This document shows positions 8,847-14,785 of a DNA stretch of 21,622 nt, in pieces. The number at the start of each line of letters is the position of its first letter. Position 1 is the first letter of the stretch. The position numbers and the translations under genes were made by a program. The notes beneath the pieces were generated by a model. The model did not search any database. It saw only the letters and a list, made by a program, of their open reading frames with translations, and was not told the origin of the DNA. The DNA is taken from the NCBI GenBank assembly GCA_023434825.1, contig JAEYSH010000103.1, positions 1 through 21,622 on the forward strand, written 5' to 3'. Source of the stretch: Methanobacteriota archaeon (GTDB lineage: Archaea > Methanobacteriota > Methanobacteria > Methanobacteriales > Methanobacteriaceae).

Positions 8847-9464
8847 TTATTTACAGTTCATCCAGTTTTCAAGTCTCTTATTAACCTCATCCCAGTTCAC
8901 TATGTTCCAGAATGCTTCTACAAAGTCAGGTCTGACGTTCTTGTAGTCGAGGTAGTATGCATGTTCCCAAACATCCAGTACAAGAAGAGGAGTCCATCTT
9001 GGAACCAGATTCACATTGTGTTTTTCATACTGCAAAATAAATAATCTATCTGTACTTTTACACATTACAAGTACTGCCCAACCAGAGCCTTCAGTAGTTA
9101 TTGCTGTTTGAGAAAACTCTTTTTTAAATCTTTCAAAGCTTCCAAAGTCTTTTTTAATGTATTCTGCAATTTTTCCAGTTGGTTCTCCACCGTTTTCACT
9201 TGCAGGACCCATATTCAACCAGAACAGATTATGGAGTTGATGCCCTCCAACATTAAATGATAATTCTTTTGCTTTAGCTTTTATATCAAAATCTGCTCCT
9301 TTTTCCCTTGATTCGTCAAATAGTTTTAATATACCATTTGCAGCATCAACATATGCCTGATGATGCTTATCATGGTGCAATGTCAATTGTTCTTCAGAAA
9401 TATGTGGTTCTAATGCATTATATGCATAAGGTAATTTTGGTAGTTCATATAATTTTCCAGCCAT
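8847..9464 (-). CDS. sod: Superoxide dismutase, Fe/Mn family
   Basis: Dismutates superoxide to O2 and H2O2 in the cytoplasm. At 205 residues it has the four metal ligands of the family: His in LEPHISEEQL near residue 20, His of the HHDKHHQAYV/GGHQLHNLFW region (about residue 75), and Asp and His of DVWEHAYYLDY near 165-169. Whether it uses Fe or Mn cannot be decided from the residues I can see; methanogen enzymes of this kind that I know of are iron-containing. The ribosome binding site TAAGGAGGT, 7 bases before the ATG, is the strongest in the window and suggests high expression. It lies 68 bp downstream of the peroxiredoxin gene, which would remove its product. Confidence 0.97.
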   Translation of the reverse strand: MAGKLYELPKLPYAYNALEPHISEEQLTLHHDKHHQAYVDAANGILKLFDESREKGADFDIKAKAKELSFNVGGHQLHNLFWLNMGPASENGGEPTGKIAEYIKKDFGSFERFKKEFSQTAITTEGSGWAVLVMCKSTDRLFILQYEKHNVNLVPRWTPLLVLDVWEHAYYLDYKNVRPDFVEAFWNIVNWDEVNKRLENWMNCK

Positions 9465-9532
9465 ATAAAATACCTCCTTAGATTAAATATTATTTGGTTT
9501 TAATAGTATTAATAAATTTCTAAAGGTTTTAA

Positions 9533-10282
9533 TTAAATTTCTCTCCATTGGGATGTCTTATATTTTTTATACCAAGGTTTATGACATAACCACCAGTCCA
9601 TGCAAAGATATTCCCCTTCATTTACTTTTTTCATCCTATCATTGATTGTATCAATATCTTGAGCCGGTGGAATTATCACATTACTTCCAAGAAGCCTGTT
9701 TTTTGGCCAGTTTGCAGGCATTGCTACTCCTTCATCTTCTGCAACCCTGAGACCTTCAACTGCTCTTACAATTTCTTCAACATTTCTTCCAAGTTCCTGT
9801 GGATAATAAATAATAGCTCTTATGACACCTTTAGGATCAACAATGAATACAGACCTTACAGTGTTAGATCCTTTTGCTGGATGAATCAATCCTAATTGAT
9901 TAGCTATTTCACCAGTATCTGCAATTATTGGAAATTCAATTCTAACACCCAGATTTTCTCTAATCCATTCTACCCATTTAATATGTGAAAATACCTGATC
10001 AATACTGAGCCCAATTAATTCACAGTTTAATAATTTAAAATTAATGTAATTCCTTTGAAATTCTACAAATTCAGTGGTACAAACCGGCGTAAAATCAGCA
10101 GGATGACTGAATAAAACAAACCATTTACCTTTAAAAGATTTTGGAAGACTAATTATTCCTTGTGTAGTTTTAATGTCCTTAATTTTCGGGAATTTATCAC
10201 CAATTAAAGGTATTCCTCCAGAACTGCCATCTTCATACTTTTTAGTTTTTCTAACTTCGTATACTTTCACTTTATTGCCCAT
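9533..10282 (-). CDS. Peroxiredoxin, archaeal Prx6/AhpC-like
   Basis: Reduces H2O2 and organic peroxides by thiol chemistry. The peroxidatic motif HPADFTPVCTTEF places the active Cys at residue 68, with Thr65 and a later catalytic Arg (in PKGVIRAIIYYP). Two more cysteines, 227 and 233, sit in the C-terminal motif CMDWWLCHKPW typical of archaeal hexadecameric-ring peroxiredoxins, where they can resolve the oxidised Cys. At 249 residues the protein is longer than the usual 205-235 because about 23 extra residues precede the IPLIGDKFP start of the domain. The ATG has a GAGGG site and there is no later Met before the domain, so the extension looks real. A TATA-like element lies about 55 bp upstream. 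Confidence 0.95.
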   Translation of the reverse strand: MGNKVKVYEVRKTKKYEDGSSGGIPLIGDKFPKIKDIKTTQGIISLPKSFKGKWFVLFSHPADFTPVCTTEFVEFQRNYINFKLLNCELIGLSIDQVFSHIKWVEWIRENLGVRIEFPIIADTGEIANQLGLIHPAKGSNTVRSVFIVDPKGVIRAIIYYPQELGRNVEEIVRAVEGLRVAEDEGVAMPANWPKNRLLGSNVIIPPAQDIDTINDRMKKVNEGEYLCMDWWLCHKPWYKKYKTSQWREI

Positions 10283-10334
10283 TTAAAACCCTCATTTTAA
10301 AAATATTTATCCTTATTATTTTATTAACTTCATG

Positions 10335-10346
10335 ATAAATATTTAT
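10335..10346 (-). promoter_or_regulatory. TATA-box candidate for the peroxiredoxin gene
   Basis: ATAAATATTTAT is a perfect 12-bp palindrome and TATA-like on either strand. A start about 25 bp downstream (near 10315) leaves a leader of about 33 nt with the GAGGG site. With the hairpin after ferritin just upstream, it suggests that peroxiredoxin and SOD form a unit separate from fprA. Confidence 0.4.
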
Positions 10347-10435
10347 TTCGTTAAATTGAGGAATTATAAGAAAAAATAGAAAAAATTAAAAGAAATATGA
10401 ATTTTAGGAGCTAAATATCTGTTTTAATAGATAAA

Positions 10436-10471
10436 GCAATTAAATAAGAAAAAAATAAGTTATTTAATCGC
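10436..10471 (-). terminator. Hairpin terminator after ferritin
   Basis: Two 12-base arms (10436-10447 and 10460-10471) pair with one G-T wobble around a loop that, on the transcribed strand, carries a run of seven T. It begins 2 bases after the ferritin stop codon. It probably ends the rubredoxin-fprA-ferritin transcript. Confidence 0.6.
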
Positions 10472-10473
10472 TA

Positions 10474-10986
10474 TTATTCCTTAGAAGCTGGTGGTGTATA
10501 AACTCTCTGACCTAATTCACTGTCTAACATGAATAAACCACTTTTAGAATCACCAGTAAGTTTAACTCTTTGTAGAACACCACTTGCAGATTCTTCTTCC
10601 TCTACCTGTTCAGCTACAAACCATTGCAGAAAATTACTTGTTGCGTGATCACTTTCTGATGCTGCAAGATCTACTAAGTCATTTATTAATCCAGTTACTT
10701 TTTGTTCATGCGCATATACATGTTCAAATACAGCTAATGGAGAATCCCATTCAATTTGAGGCTTTTCTATTGTATCTAAAGTTACTCTTTCCCCTCTTCT
10801 AACTATATAATCATAAAATTTCATTGCATGAGCTAATTCTTCTTGAGCTTGAGCTCTCATCCAGTTTGCAAATCCTGAAAGATCAATAGATTCAAAATAG
10901 GCCTCCATTGATAAATAAAGATATGAAGAATATAGCTCTGCATTTAATTGCGAATTCAAAGCTTTTAAAACATTTTCTTTTAACAT
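10474..10986 (-). CDS. ftn: Non-haem ferritin
   Basis: Stores iron as ferric mineral in a 24-subunit shell and oxidises Fe2+ at a ferroxidase centre, lowering Fenton damage. The four-helix bundle shows ferroxidase residues Glu in LNAELYSSYLYL, Glu and His in QEELAHAMKFYDY, Glu in YAHEQKV, and Gln/Glu in FVAEQVEEEE. No signal peptide. I choose ATG 10986 (170 residues), because GGGTGG lies 4 bases before it. The frame also extends to ATG 10998, whose A is the last base of the fprA TAA stop (TAATG), so coupled translation from that codon (174 residues) is possible. Either way it is in one operon with fprA. Confidence 0.95.
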   Translation of the reverse strand: MLKENVLKALNSQLNAELYSSYLYLSMEAYFESIDLSGFANWMRAQAQEELAHAMKFYDYIVRRGERVTLDTIEKPQIEWDSPLAVFEHVYAHEQKVTGLINDLVDLAASESDHATSNFLQWFVAEQVEEEESASGVLQRVKLTGDSKSGLFMLDSELGQRVYTPPASKE

Positions 10987-10997
10987 ATTTCCACCCA

Positions 10998-12179
10998 TTA
11001 AATTAATTTCTGTTCTTTATGCCTTTTTATTATTTCATTAGCTAGTTCATCTATCTTACTAAAATCATCATCCTTTGGAAATCCTCTTACAATAACAGGT
11101 TCAATAATTTCGGCTCTTATATTAGTCAACATTCCCTTAAGCAATTCAACCGTTCTTCCGCCCCAACCATATGAGCCTATTATTGAAACGAACTTTAATT
11201 TAGGTCTTAAAGCGTTTGCAAGATACGCAGCATAAACTGCACTTGGATGAGGTCCTGTTAAAACTGTTGGAGTAGCAAGTACAAGTGTTGAAGCATCAAC
11301 AAGGCTTAAAGCAAGTTCTCCCACATCAGAGGTAGTTAAATTAAATGGTTTGACTGTTATTCCTTTCATAATTAGCTTTTCTATCAGATAATCTACTATT
11401 TTCTTTGTACTGCCGTGCATTGAAACATAAGGTATTATAACCTCATTTTTAGTGTTATCTGATATCCAATCCATGTATGCATTCATTATAATTTCAGGAT
11501 CACGATATATTGGGCCGTGGCTTGGTGCAATCATGTCAATTTGCAGTTCTTTAAGTTTTTCCATGTTTTTAGAGATAATTGTTCTAAACGGCATCATTAT
11601 CTCTGCATAATACCTTTTTGCAGCTCGATAGGCAAGATGCTCATCTTTTACGAATAAATCACTTGTTGCCAGGTGTGCTCCAAAGAAATCACAGCTAAAA
11701 AGAATTTTATCTTCTTCAAGATAAGTTACCATAGTTTCAGGCCAGTGCACCCATGGAGCGTAAATGAATTTAAGTGTCTTATTTCCAAGTGATAATGTTT
11801 CTCCATCTTCTACTGTCTGAAATTTGTTATCAGGAATCAAAAGTAAATCTTTAAGAAGTTCTTTGCACTTAGAAGAGGTTAATACCTTTGCATCAGGATA
11901 CATATTCAGTACTTCAGGTATCAATCCCGAGTGATCCTGTTCAGCGTGATTAGAAATAATATAATCTATATTTAAGTTAGTTTCTTTAATGTTTTTTAAA
12001 AATTCGTGTTTTTTAGCTGGATCAGCAGTATCTATTAAGGCAGTTTTTTCAGTTCCCTGCACAATATAAGAATTATAGCTAGTTCCGTCAGGAAGGGGGA
12101 TTATTTCATCAAATAATCTCCGATCCCAATCAATTATCCCTGTAAAATAAATTCCATCTTTAATTTTTCTTGAAGCCAT
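10998..12179 (-). CDS. fprA: F420H2 oxidase / flavodiiron protein FprA
   Basis: Reduces O2 to water with electrons from F420H2 in methanogens, a cytoplasmic oxygen-removal enzyme. The 393-residue chain is a metallo-beta-lactamase-like diiron domain followed by a flavodoxin domain. Diiron ligands are visible: His78, Glu80, Asp82 and His83 in SNHAEQDHSG, His in APWVHWPETM (about 147), Asp in LFSCDFFGAH, and His in APSHGPIYRD. The FMN-binding loop VSMHGSTKKIVDYL starts the flavodoxin part near residue 252. It has no fused rubredoxin domain, but a rubredoxin gene ends immediately before its ATG (TAA-ATG) and ferritin follows with a one-base overlap. The length and motifs match methanogen FprA. 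Confidence 0.95.
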   Translation of the reverse strand: MASRKIKDGIYFTGIIDWDRRLFDEIIPLPDGTSYNSYIVQGTEKTALIDTADPAKKHEFLKNIKETNLNIDYIISNHAEQDHSGLIPEVLNMYPDAKVLTSSKCKELLKDLLLIPDNKFQTVEDGETLSLGNKTLKFIYAPWVHWPETMVTYLEEDKILFSCDFFGAHLATSDLFVKDEHLAYRAAKRYYAEIMMPFRTIISKNMEKLKELQIDMIAPSHGPIYRDPEIIMNAYMDWISDNTKNEVIIPYVSMHGSTKKIVDYLIEKLIMKGITVKPFNLTTSDVGELALSLVDASTLVLATPTVLTGPHPSAVYAAYLANALRPKLKFVSIIGSYGWGGRTVELLKGMLTNIRAEIIEPVIVRGFPKDDDFSKIDELANEIIKRHKEQKLI

Positions 12180-12341
12180 TTAATCCACTGGTTCAAATTG
12201 ATCTTTTCCAACTCCACACATAGGACAGAGCCAGTCATCAGGTAAATCCTCAAATGAAGTACCTGCTTCAATACCAGACATTGGATCTCCTTCTTCAGGG
12301 TCATATACATAACCACATGCTATACATCTATATTTGTCCAT
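12180..12341 (-). CDS. Rubredoxin 1
   Basis: A 53-residue one-iron electron carrier. The iron site is C-I-A-C-G (Cys6, Cys9) and C-P-M-C-G (Cys39, Cys42), with the conserved aromatic residues Tyr4, Tyr11, Tyr13 and Trp37 and the acidic face ending in DQFEPVD. It is the most canonical of the three rubredoxins here. The ribosome binding site GGAGGT lies 6 bases before the ATG. Its TAA stop abuts the fprA ATG with no gap, which strongly suggests joint translation and that this protein exchanges electrons with FprA or with the neighbouring peroxide and superoxide defence. The gene is small enough to be lost by length filters. Confidence 0.95.
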   Translation of the reverse strand: MDKYRCIACGYVYDPEEGDPMSGIEAGTSFEDLPDDWLCPMCGVGKDQFEPVD

Positions 12342-12379
12342 ATTTTTACCTCCAATTTAGAAATTTAGCATTTTTTTGT

Positions 12380-12538
12380 TTAAATTTTTATGAATTTGAG
12401 TTTTCCCGCGCCACATTTTGGACAACGCCATAGATCCGGTAAATCCTCAAAAGAAGTTTCAGGTTCTATTTTAGTCCTTTTATCTCCCTCTTCAGGGTTA
12501 TATATGTATCCACAAACCTTACATTTGTATTTATCCAT
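12380..12538 (-). CDS. Rubredoxin 2
   Basis: A 52-residue rubredoxin paralogue. Cys6 and Cys9 (CKVCGYIYNP) with Cys39 and Cys42 (CPKCGAGK) ligate the iron, and Trp37 is kept. The loop before the second Cys pair reads PDLWRCP where most rubredoxins have PDDW, and the tail LKFIKI is basic and hydrophobic instead of acidic. The frame stays open for 14 codons upstream, but the start is ATG 12538: GAGGTT stands 7 bases before it and the family begins MDKY. It lies 38 bp upstream of rubredoxin 1, so co-transcription is likely. Confidence 0.93.
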   Translation of the reverse strand: MDKYKCKVCGYIYNPEEGDKRTKIEPETSFEDLPDLWRCPKCGAGKLKFIKI

Positions 12539-12563
12539 ATTTAAAACCTCAATATATCTGTCG

Positions 12564-12576
12564 CTAACATAGTTAG
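12564..12576 (-). promoter_or_regulatory. Small inverted repeat upstream of rubredoxin 2
   Basis: CTAAC and GTTAG are perfect inverted 5-base arms separated by three bases. On the minus strand the repeat lies about 25 bp after a TTAAATAA TATA-like word (about 12589-12597), where a transcription start would fall, and 26 bp before the ATG. The position suits a repressor site, but the arms are short and chance is possible. Confidence 0.25.
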
Positions 12577-12643
12577 ACACTTGAAGACTTATTTAATATC
12601 TTCATCTAATATTGGGTTTTATTAATATAAATTAATTGCTATT

Positions 12644-12811
12644 TTATCTGTCCTTTAACCGGAATCTTATTTTACCAGCGCCACAGCTTGGACAACGGAA
12701 TAAGTCAGGTAAATTATCAAAAGAAGTTCCAGGATTTACCCCTTTACGAGATTCTCCCTTCTCAGGGTCATATACATATCCACAAATGCCGCAATAATAC
12801 CTATCTGCCAT
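12644..12811 (-). CDS. Rubredoxin 3 (Phe in place of the conserved Trp)
   Basis: A 55-residue rubredoxin with Cys7 and Cys10 (CGICGYVYDP) and Cys40 and Cys43 (CPSCGAGK) as iron ligands. The motif before the second pair is LPDLFRCPSC, so Phe38 replaces the almost invariant Trp. The C-terminal tail IRFRLKDR is basic, unlike rubredoxin 1. An AGGGTGAT ribosome binding site lies 5 bases before the ATG. It is 105 bp upstream of rubredoxin 2, with enough spacer for a second promoter. A likely product is an electron carrier with a shifted surface charge or a different partner; loss of redox activity is not implied because all four Cys are present. It is absent from simple ORF lists because of its size. 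Confidence 0.9.
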   Translation of the reverse strand: MADRYYCGICGYVYDPEKGESRKGVNPGTSFDNLPDLFRCPSCGAGKIRFRLKDR

Positions 12812-12891
12812 AAAATCACCCTATAACCTTTTTATATGCTTTAATATTTATTAATTTTATTTTGTATTTTAGTATTAATAAATCTTGATAA

Positions 12892-12902
12892 TTCATATAA
12901 AT
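12892..12902 (-). promoter_or_regulatory. TATA-box candidate for rubredoxin 3
   Basis: The minus strand reads ATTTATATGAA; a start near 12871 would give a leader of about 60 nt. A second word, CATATAAAAAGG at about 12828-12839, matches a TATA box better but lies so close to the ATG that its start site would fall on the codon and lose the ribosome binding site. I therefore prefer the upstream word, without certainty. Confidence 0.3.
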
Positions 12903-12940
12903 AACTAAATAAAAATCATATTTAAAATTCTAATTTAACC

Positions 12941-12956
12941 ATAATAAGAAAAAAAA
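12941..12956 (-). terminator. T-tract terminator after the glycosylase gene
   Basis: Directly after the stop codon of the pyrimidine-dimer glycosylase gene, the minus strand has eight T followed by CTTATTATGG. Archaeal RNA polymerase stops at such tracts without a hairpin, which would separate this gene from rubredoxin 3. Confidence 0.45.
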
Positions 12957-13388
12957 TTAGTATGGTCTTTCCCAGGGTTCTATATCCCCTTTAATAACTT
13001 TAAAAACAGGATTAACTTCTAAAGATTTAATTTTATTTAATTTATTATAGCAAATAACATCTCTTTCTTTAAGTTTCCGCTTTAAATGTTTCAATTCATA
13101 AGCTATTTGACCTTCAGTCACTTCAATTTTATTTTCAGTGAAAGAATCTCCAAATTTTTCCCTATTAAAATTATAATTTCGCATTATAGATTCATTATAA
13201 ACATTTAAAAGGTAAGTATCAATAAAAAGAACAGGATTTTCCTGAATTTTAAATCTATCAAGTTGTGGATGGTTAATGTAACCCTTTCTAATACCTAAAA
13301 GGGCATTTCTAGCCATAATTCCTTCTCTCCAAAGTCCACAAAGGCCTTTTACATCAAGATATTTCGGATGGATACTCCACAACCTCAT
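12957..13388 (-). CDS. Pyrimidine-dimer DNA glycosylase family protein (T4 endonuclease V-like)
   Basis: I assign this 143-residue protein to the Pyr_excise family (T4 endonuclease V relatives) from its opening MRLWSIHPKYLDVKGLCGLW, the segment GYINHPQLDRFK, and the Tyr/Glu/His-rich helices that follow (TEGQIAYELKHLKRKL). Phage T4 endonuclease V uses its N-terminal amine as the nucleophile to excise the 5' base of a cyclobutane dimer and cleave the strand; here the relevant first residue after Met removal would need checking. Function in base-excision repair of UV damage is inferred from family membership only. GAGGTA stands 7 bases before the ATG. Neighbours are stress genes. The tail EPWERPY is unusual-looking but not diagnostic. 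Confidence 0.78.
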   Translation of the reverse strand: MRLWSIHPKYLDVKGLCGLWREGIMARNALLGIRKGYINHPQLDRFKIQENPVLFIDTYLLNVYNESIMRNYNFNREKFGDSFTENKIEVTEGQIAYELKHLKRKLKERDVICYNKLNKIKSLEVNPVFKVIKGDIEPWERPY

Positions 13389-13426
13389 ATTCTTTACCTC
13401 AAATAAAGTCTTATTTCGATTGGGGA

Positions 13427-13449
13427 TTACAAAATAAAAAATTTTGTAA
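13427..13449 (-). terminator. Perfect 9-bp inverted repeat between two genes
   Basis: TTACAAAAT and ATTTTGTAA form a perfect stem around five A (five T on the transcribed strand). It lies 24 bp beyond the stop of the small membrane protein and 38 bp upstream of the glycosylase start. It could end the upstream transcript or act as an operator; I cannot tell which. Confidence 0.4.
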
Positions 13450-13473
13450 AAATGAAATTTTAGACTAAATGAG

Positions 13474-13680
13474 TTAATTACTTTCTTTTTTTGATGAATC
13501 TAAATATTTCATTCTAAATACGTTGAATAAAACCACACAAGCTAAAACACCGAGACGTACATAGATATCCAGTGGAGCAAATAGTAAAAATAACAGCAAA
13601 ATTACTCCAACGATACCATGGACAGCCCAATTTTTCCAATCAGATAAATAAGCCTTTATTCCACTTAATAAGCGTTTCAT
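13474..13680 (-). CDS. Small two-helix membrane protein, unknown function
   Basis: A 68-residue protein with two hydrophobic segments: AVHGIVGVILLLFLLFAPL (about 19-37) and VRLGVLACVVLFNVF (about 42-56). A basic amphipathic N-terminus (KRLLSGIKAYLSDWKNW) and a hydrophilic tail (YLDSSKKESN) suggest a simple hairpin in the cytoplasmic membrane with both ends inside. I do not recognise a family. The start is ATG 13680 with GGGAG about 10 bases upstream; the longest frame starts at a TTG (13704) that precedes that site. Its own TATA box at 13732-13740 fits independent expression behind the universal stress protein gene. No catalytic motif is visible. Confidence 0.7.
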   Translation of the reverse strand: MKRLLSGIKAYLSDWKNWAVHGIVGVILLLFLLFAPLDIYVRLGVLACVVLFNVFRMKYLDSSKKESN

Positions 13681-13731
13681 ATATTTTTTTCTCCCATATA
13701 TCAATTTTTGATATATCTAAATATGATATAC

Positions 13732-13740
13732 TTATATAAA
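13732..13740 (-). promoter_or_regulatory. TATA box for the small membrane protein
   Basis: The minus strand reads TTTATATAA, matching the methanogen TATA consensus. A start about 25 bp downstream gives a leader of about 30 nt ending at ATG 13680, with the GGGAG site inside it. Confidence 0.5.
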
Positions 13741-13760
13741 TAATTTCTTATTTGACTTAA

Positions 13761-14156
13761 TTATTTAACCAGTAAAACTGGTGTTTCTACTGATTTTAAA
13801 ACGTTTTCAGCTACACTGCCTAGCAATAATTTTTCCAATCCTTTTTTGCTGTGAGTCCCAATTACAACCAGATCTGGCTTCATTCGCCTGATAATTGTTA
13901 CCAGATCTTTAGCGGGGTTACCAACTACCATTATTTCATCAACAGTAACGCCTTCTTTTTTGGCTTTCAAACTTAGATCCTTCAAGATCCCCTTTCCTTC
14001 ATTTTCAAGAACTTCATATGGATAAATCAATTTGTCGTCTATTACATAAGCAGCTGTAATTCGGGCATCATATTTAGTTGCTATTTCAATAGCAACGTCT
14101 TCAGCTCTCTTTGCAAATTCAGAACCATCAGTAGGAACCAGTATTGTCTTAAACAT
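13761..14156 (-). CDS. Universal stress protein (UspA family)
   Basis: A 131-residue single-domain UspA protein with the Rossmann-like opening MFKTILVPTDGSEFAKRA (Asp10 is the usual nucleotide-contacting residue) and the C-terminal loop GTHSKKGLEKLLLGSVA. The ATP-binding form of that loop is G-x2-G-x9-G-S. Here the second Gly is Ser103, while Gly113-Ser114 is kept, so nucleotide binding could be weaker or simply tolerated. UspA proteins act in stress survival, often by ligand binding. It lies 28 bp after the flavin reductase gene and is probably read through from the component A2-like gene. Confidence 0.92.
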   Translation of the reverse strand: MFKTILVPTDGSEFAKRAEDVAIEIATKYDARITAAYVIDDKLIYPYEVLENEGKGILKDLSLKAKKEGVTVDEIMVVGNPAKDLVTIIRRMKPDLVVIGTHSKKGLEKLLLGSVAENVLKSVETPVLLVK

Positions 14157-14184
14157 TTGTTCACATCCTTATAATAAAAATAAT

Positions 14185-14736
14185 TTAATCAACTTTCTTT
14201 AAATGGTCACCCACAACGAAATTAACCCCACCTAAATGTAAAACAGGTTTTAAATTCTCTACATCAAGAAGACCATCTATTAAAGCATTTTCCTGAACTT
14301 CAACGTATAAAGATTCTCCAACAATTATATCATGATCACCTGCTTTTTTGATCCATTGAACCTTACATTCAATAGATGCAATACATTCAGCGATTTTTGG
14401 TGGAGAAACTGTTTTAGATGGAATTTGGGTTAAACCAGCTTTTTCAATTTCATTTACATCTTCTGGAAACTTTTCTGCAGTTATCCATAATTCATTCAAT
14501 GTATCAACATTCGGAATATTTATTACAAATTCGCCAGTTTCCTGAATATTTTTATAAGTATGATGGGAAGTAACAGATGCAAAAGCAATTAAAGGCGGAT
14601 CAATTGATACAGGCATTGTAAAAGAAAAAGGAGCTGCATTTATATCTCCTTTTTTATTTTCAGTTGTTACAATTATTGTTGGGCGTGGAGCAAGTATTCT
14701 ATAAGCATTTTTATTGTCAATTTCTTCAAAAACCAT
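14185..14736 (-). CDS. Flavin reductase-like FMN-binding protein
   Basis: A 183-residue protein of the flavin reductase-like/flavoredoxin fold. Recognisable pieces are RPTIIVTTENKKGDINAAPF (residues 18-37) with SFTMPVSIDPPLIAFAS after it, which form the FMN-binding barrel, and SIECKVQWIKKAGDHDIIVGE with VENLKPVLHLGG near the end. Proteins of this family bind FMN and either reduce free flavin or transfer electrons between redox proteins; the donor (NAD(P)H, F420H2 or ferredoxin) cannot be read from the sequence. It is 49 bp downstream of the twin-ABC gene and 28 bp upstream of the universal stress protein gene. A redox role next to the oxygen-defence block is plausible inference. Confidence 0.9.
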   Translation of the reverse strand: MVFEEIDNKNAYRILAPRPTIIVTTENKKGDINAAPFSFTMPVSIDPPLIAFASVTSHHTYKNIQETGEFVINIPNVDTLNELWITAEKFPEDVNEIEKAGLTQIPSKTVSPPKIAECIASIECKVQWIKKAGDHDIIVGESLYVEVQENALIDGLLDVENLKPVLHLGGVNFVVGDHLKKVD

Positions 14737-14785
14737 GGATTATCCTCACATTTATTTCTGAATATTAATATGTGAAAACAATGAT

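Noticed and set aside
12134..12316. 60-residue minus-strand frame starting MVMYMTLKKE
   Set aside because: It is an out-of-frame reading of rubredoxin 1 and the fprA start; the rubredoxin frame at 12180-12341 has the real motif and a strong ribosome binding site.
12541..12643. MsvR-type redox operator
   Set aside because: I found no pair of TTCG/CGAA arms upstream of the rubredoxins or fprA; the inverted repeat there has a different sequence.
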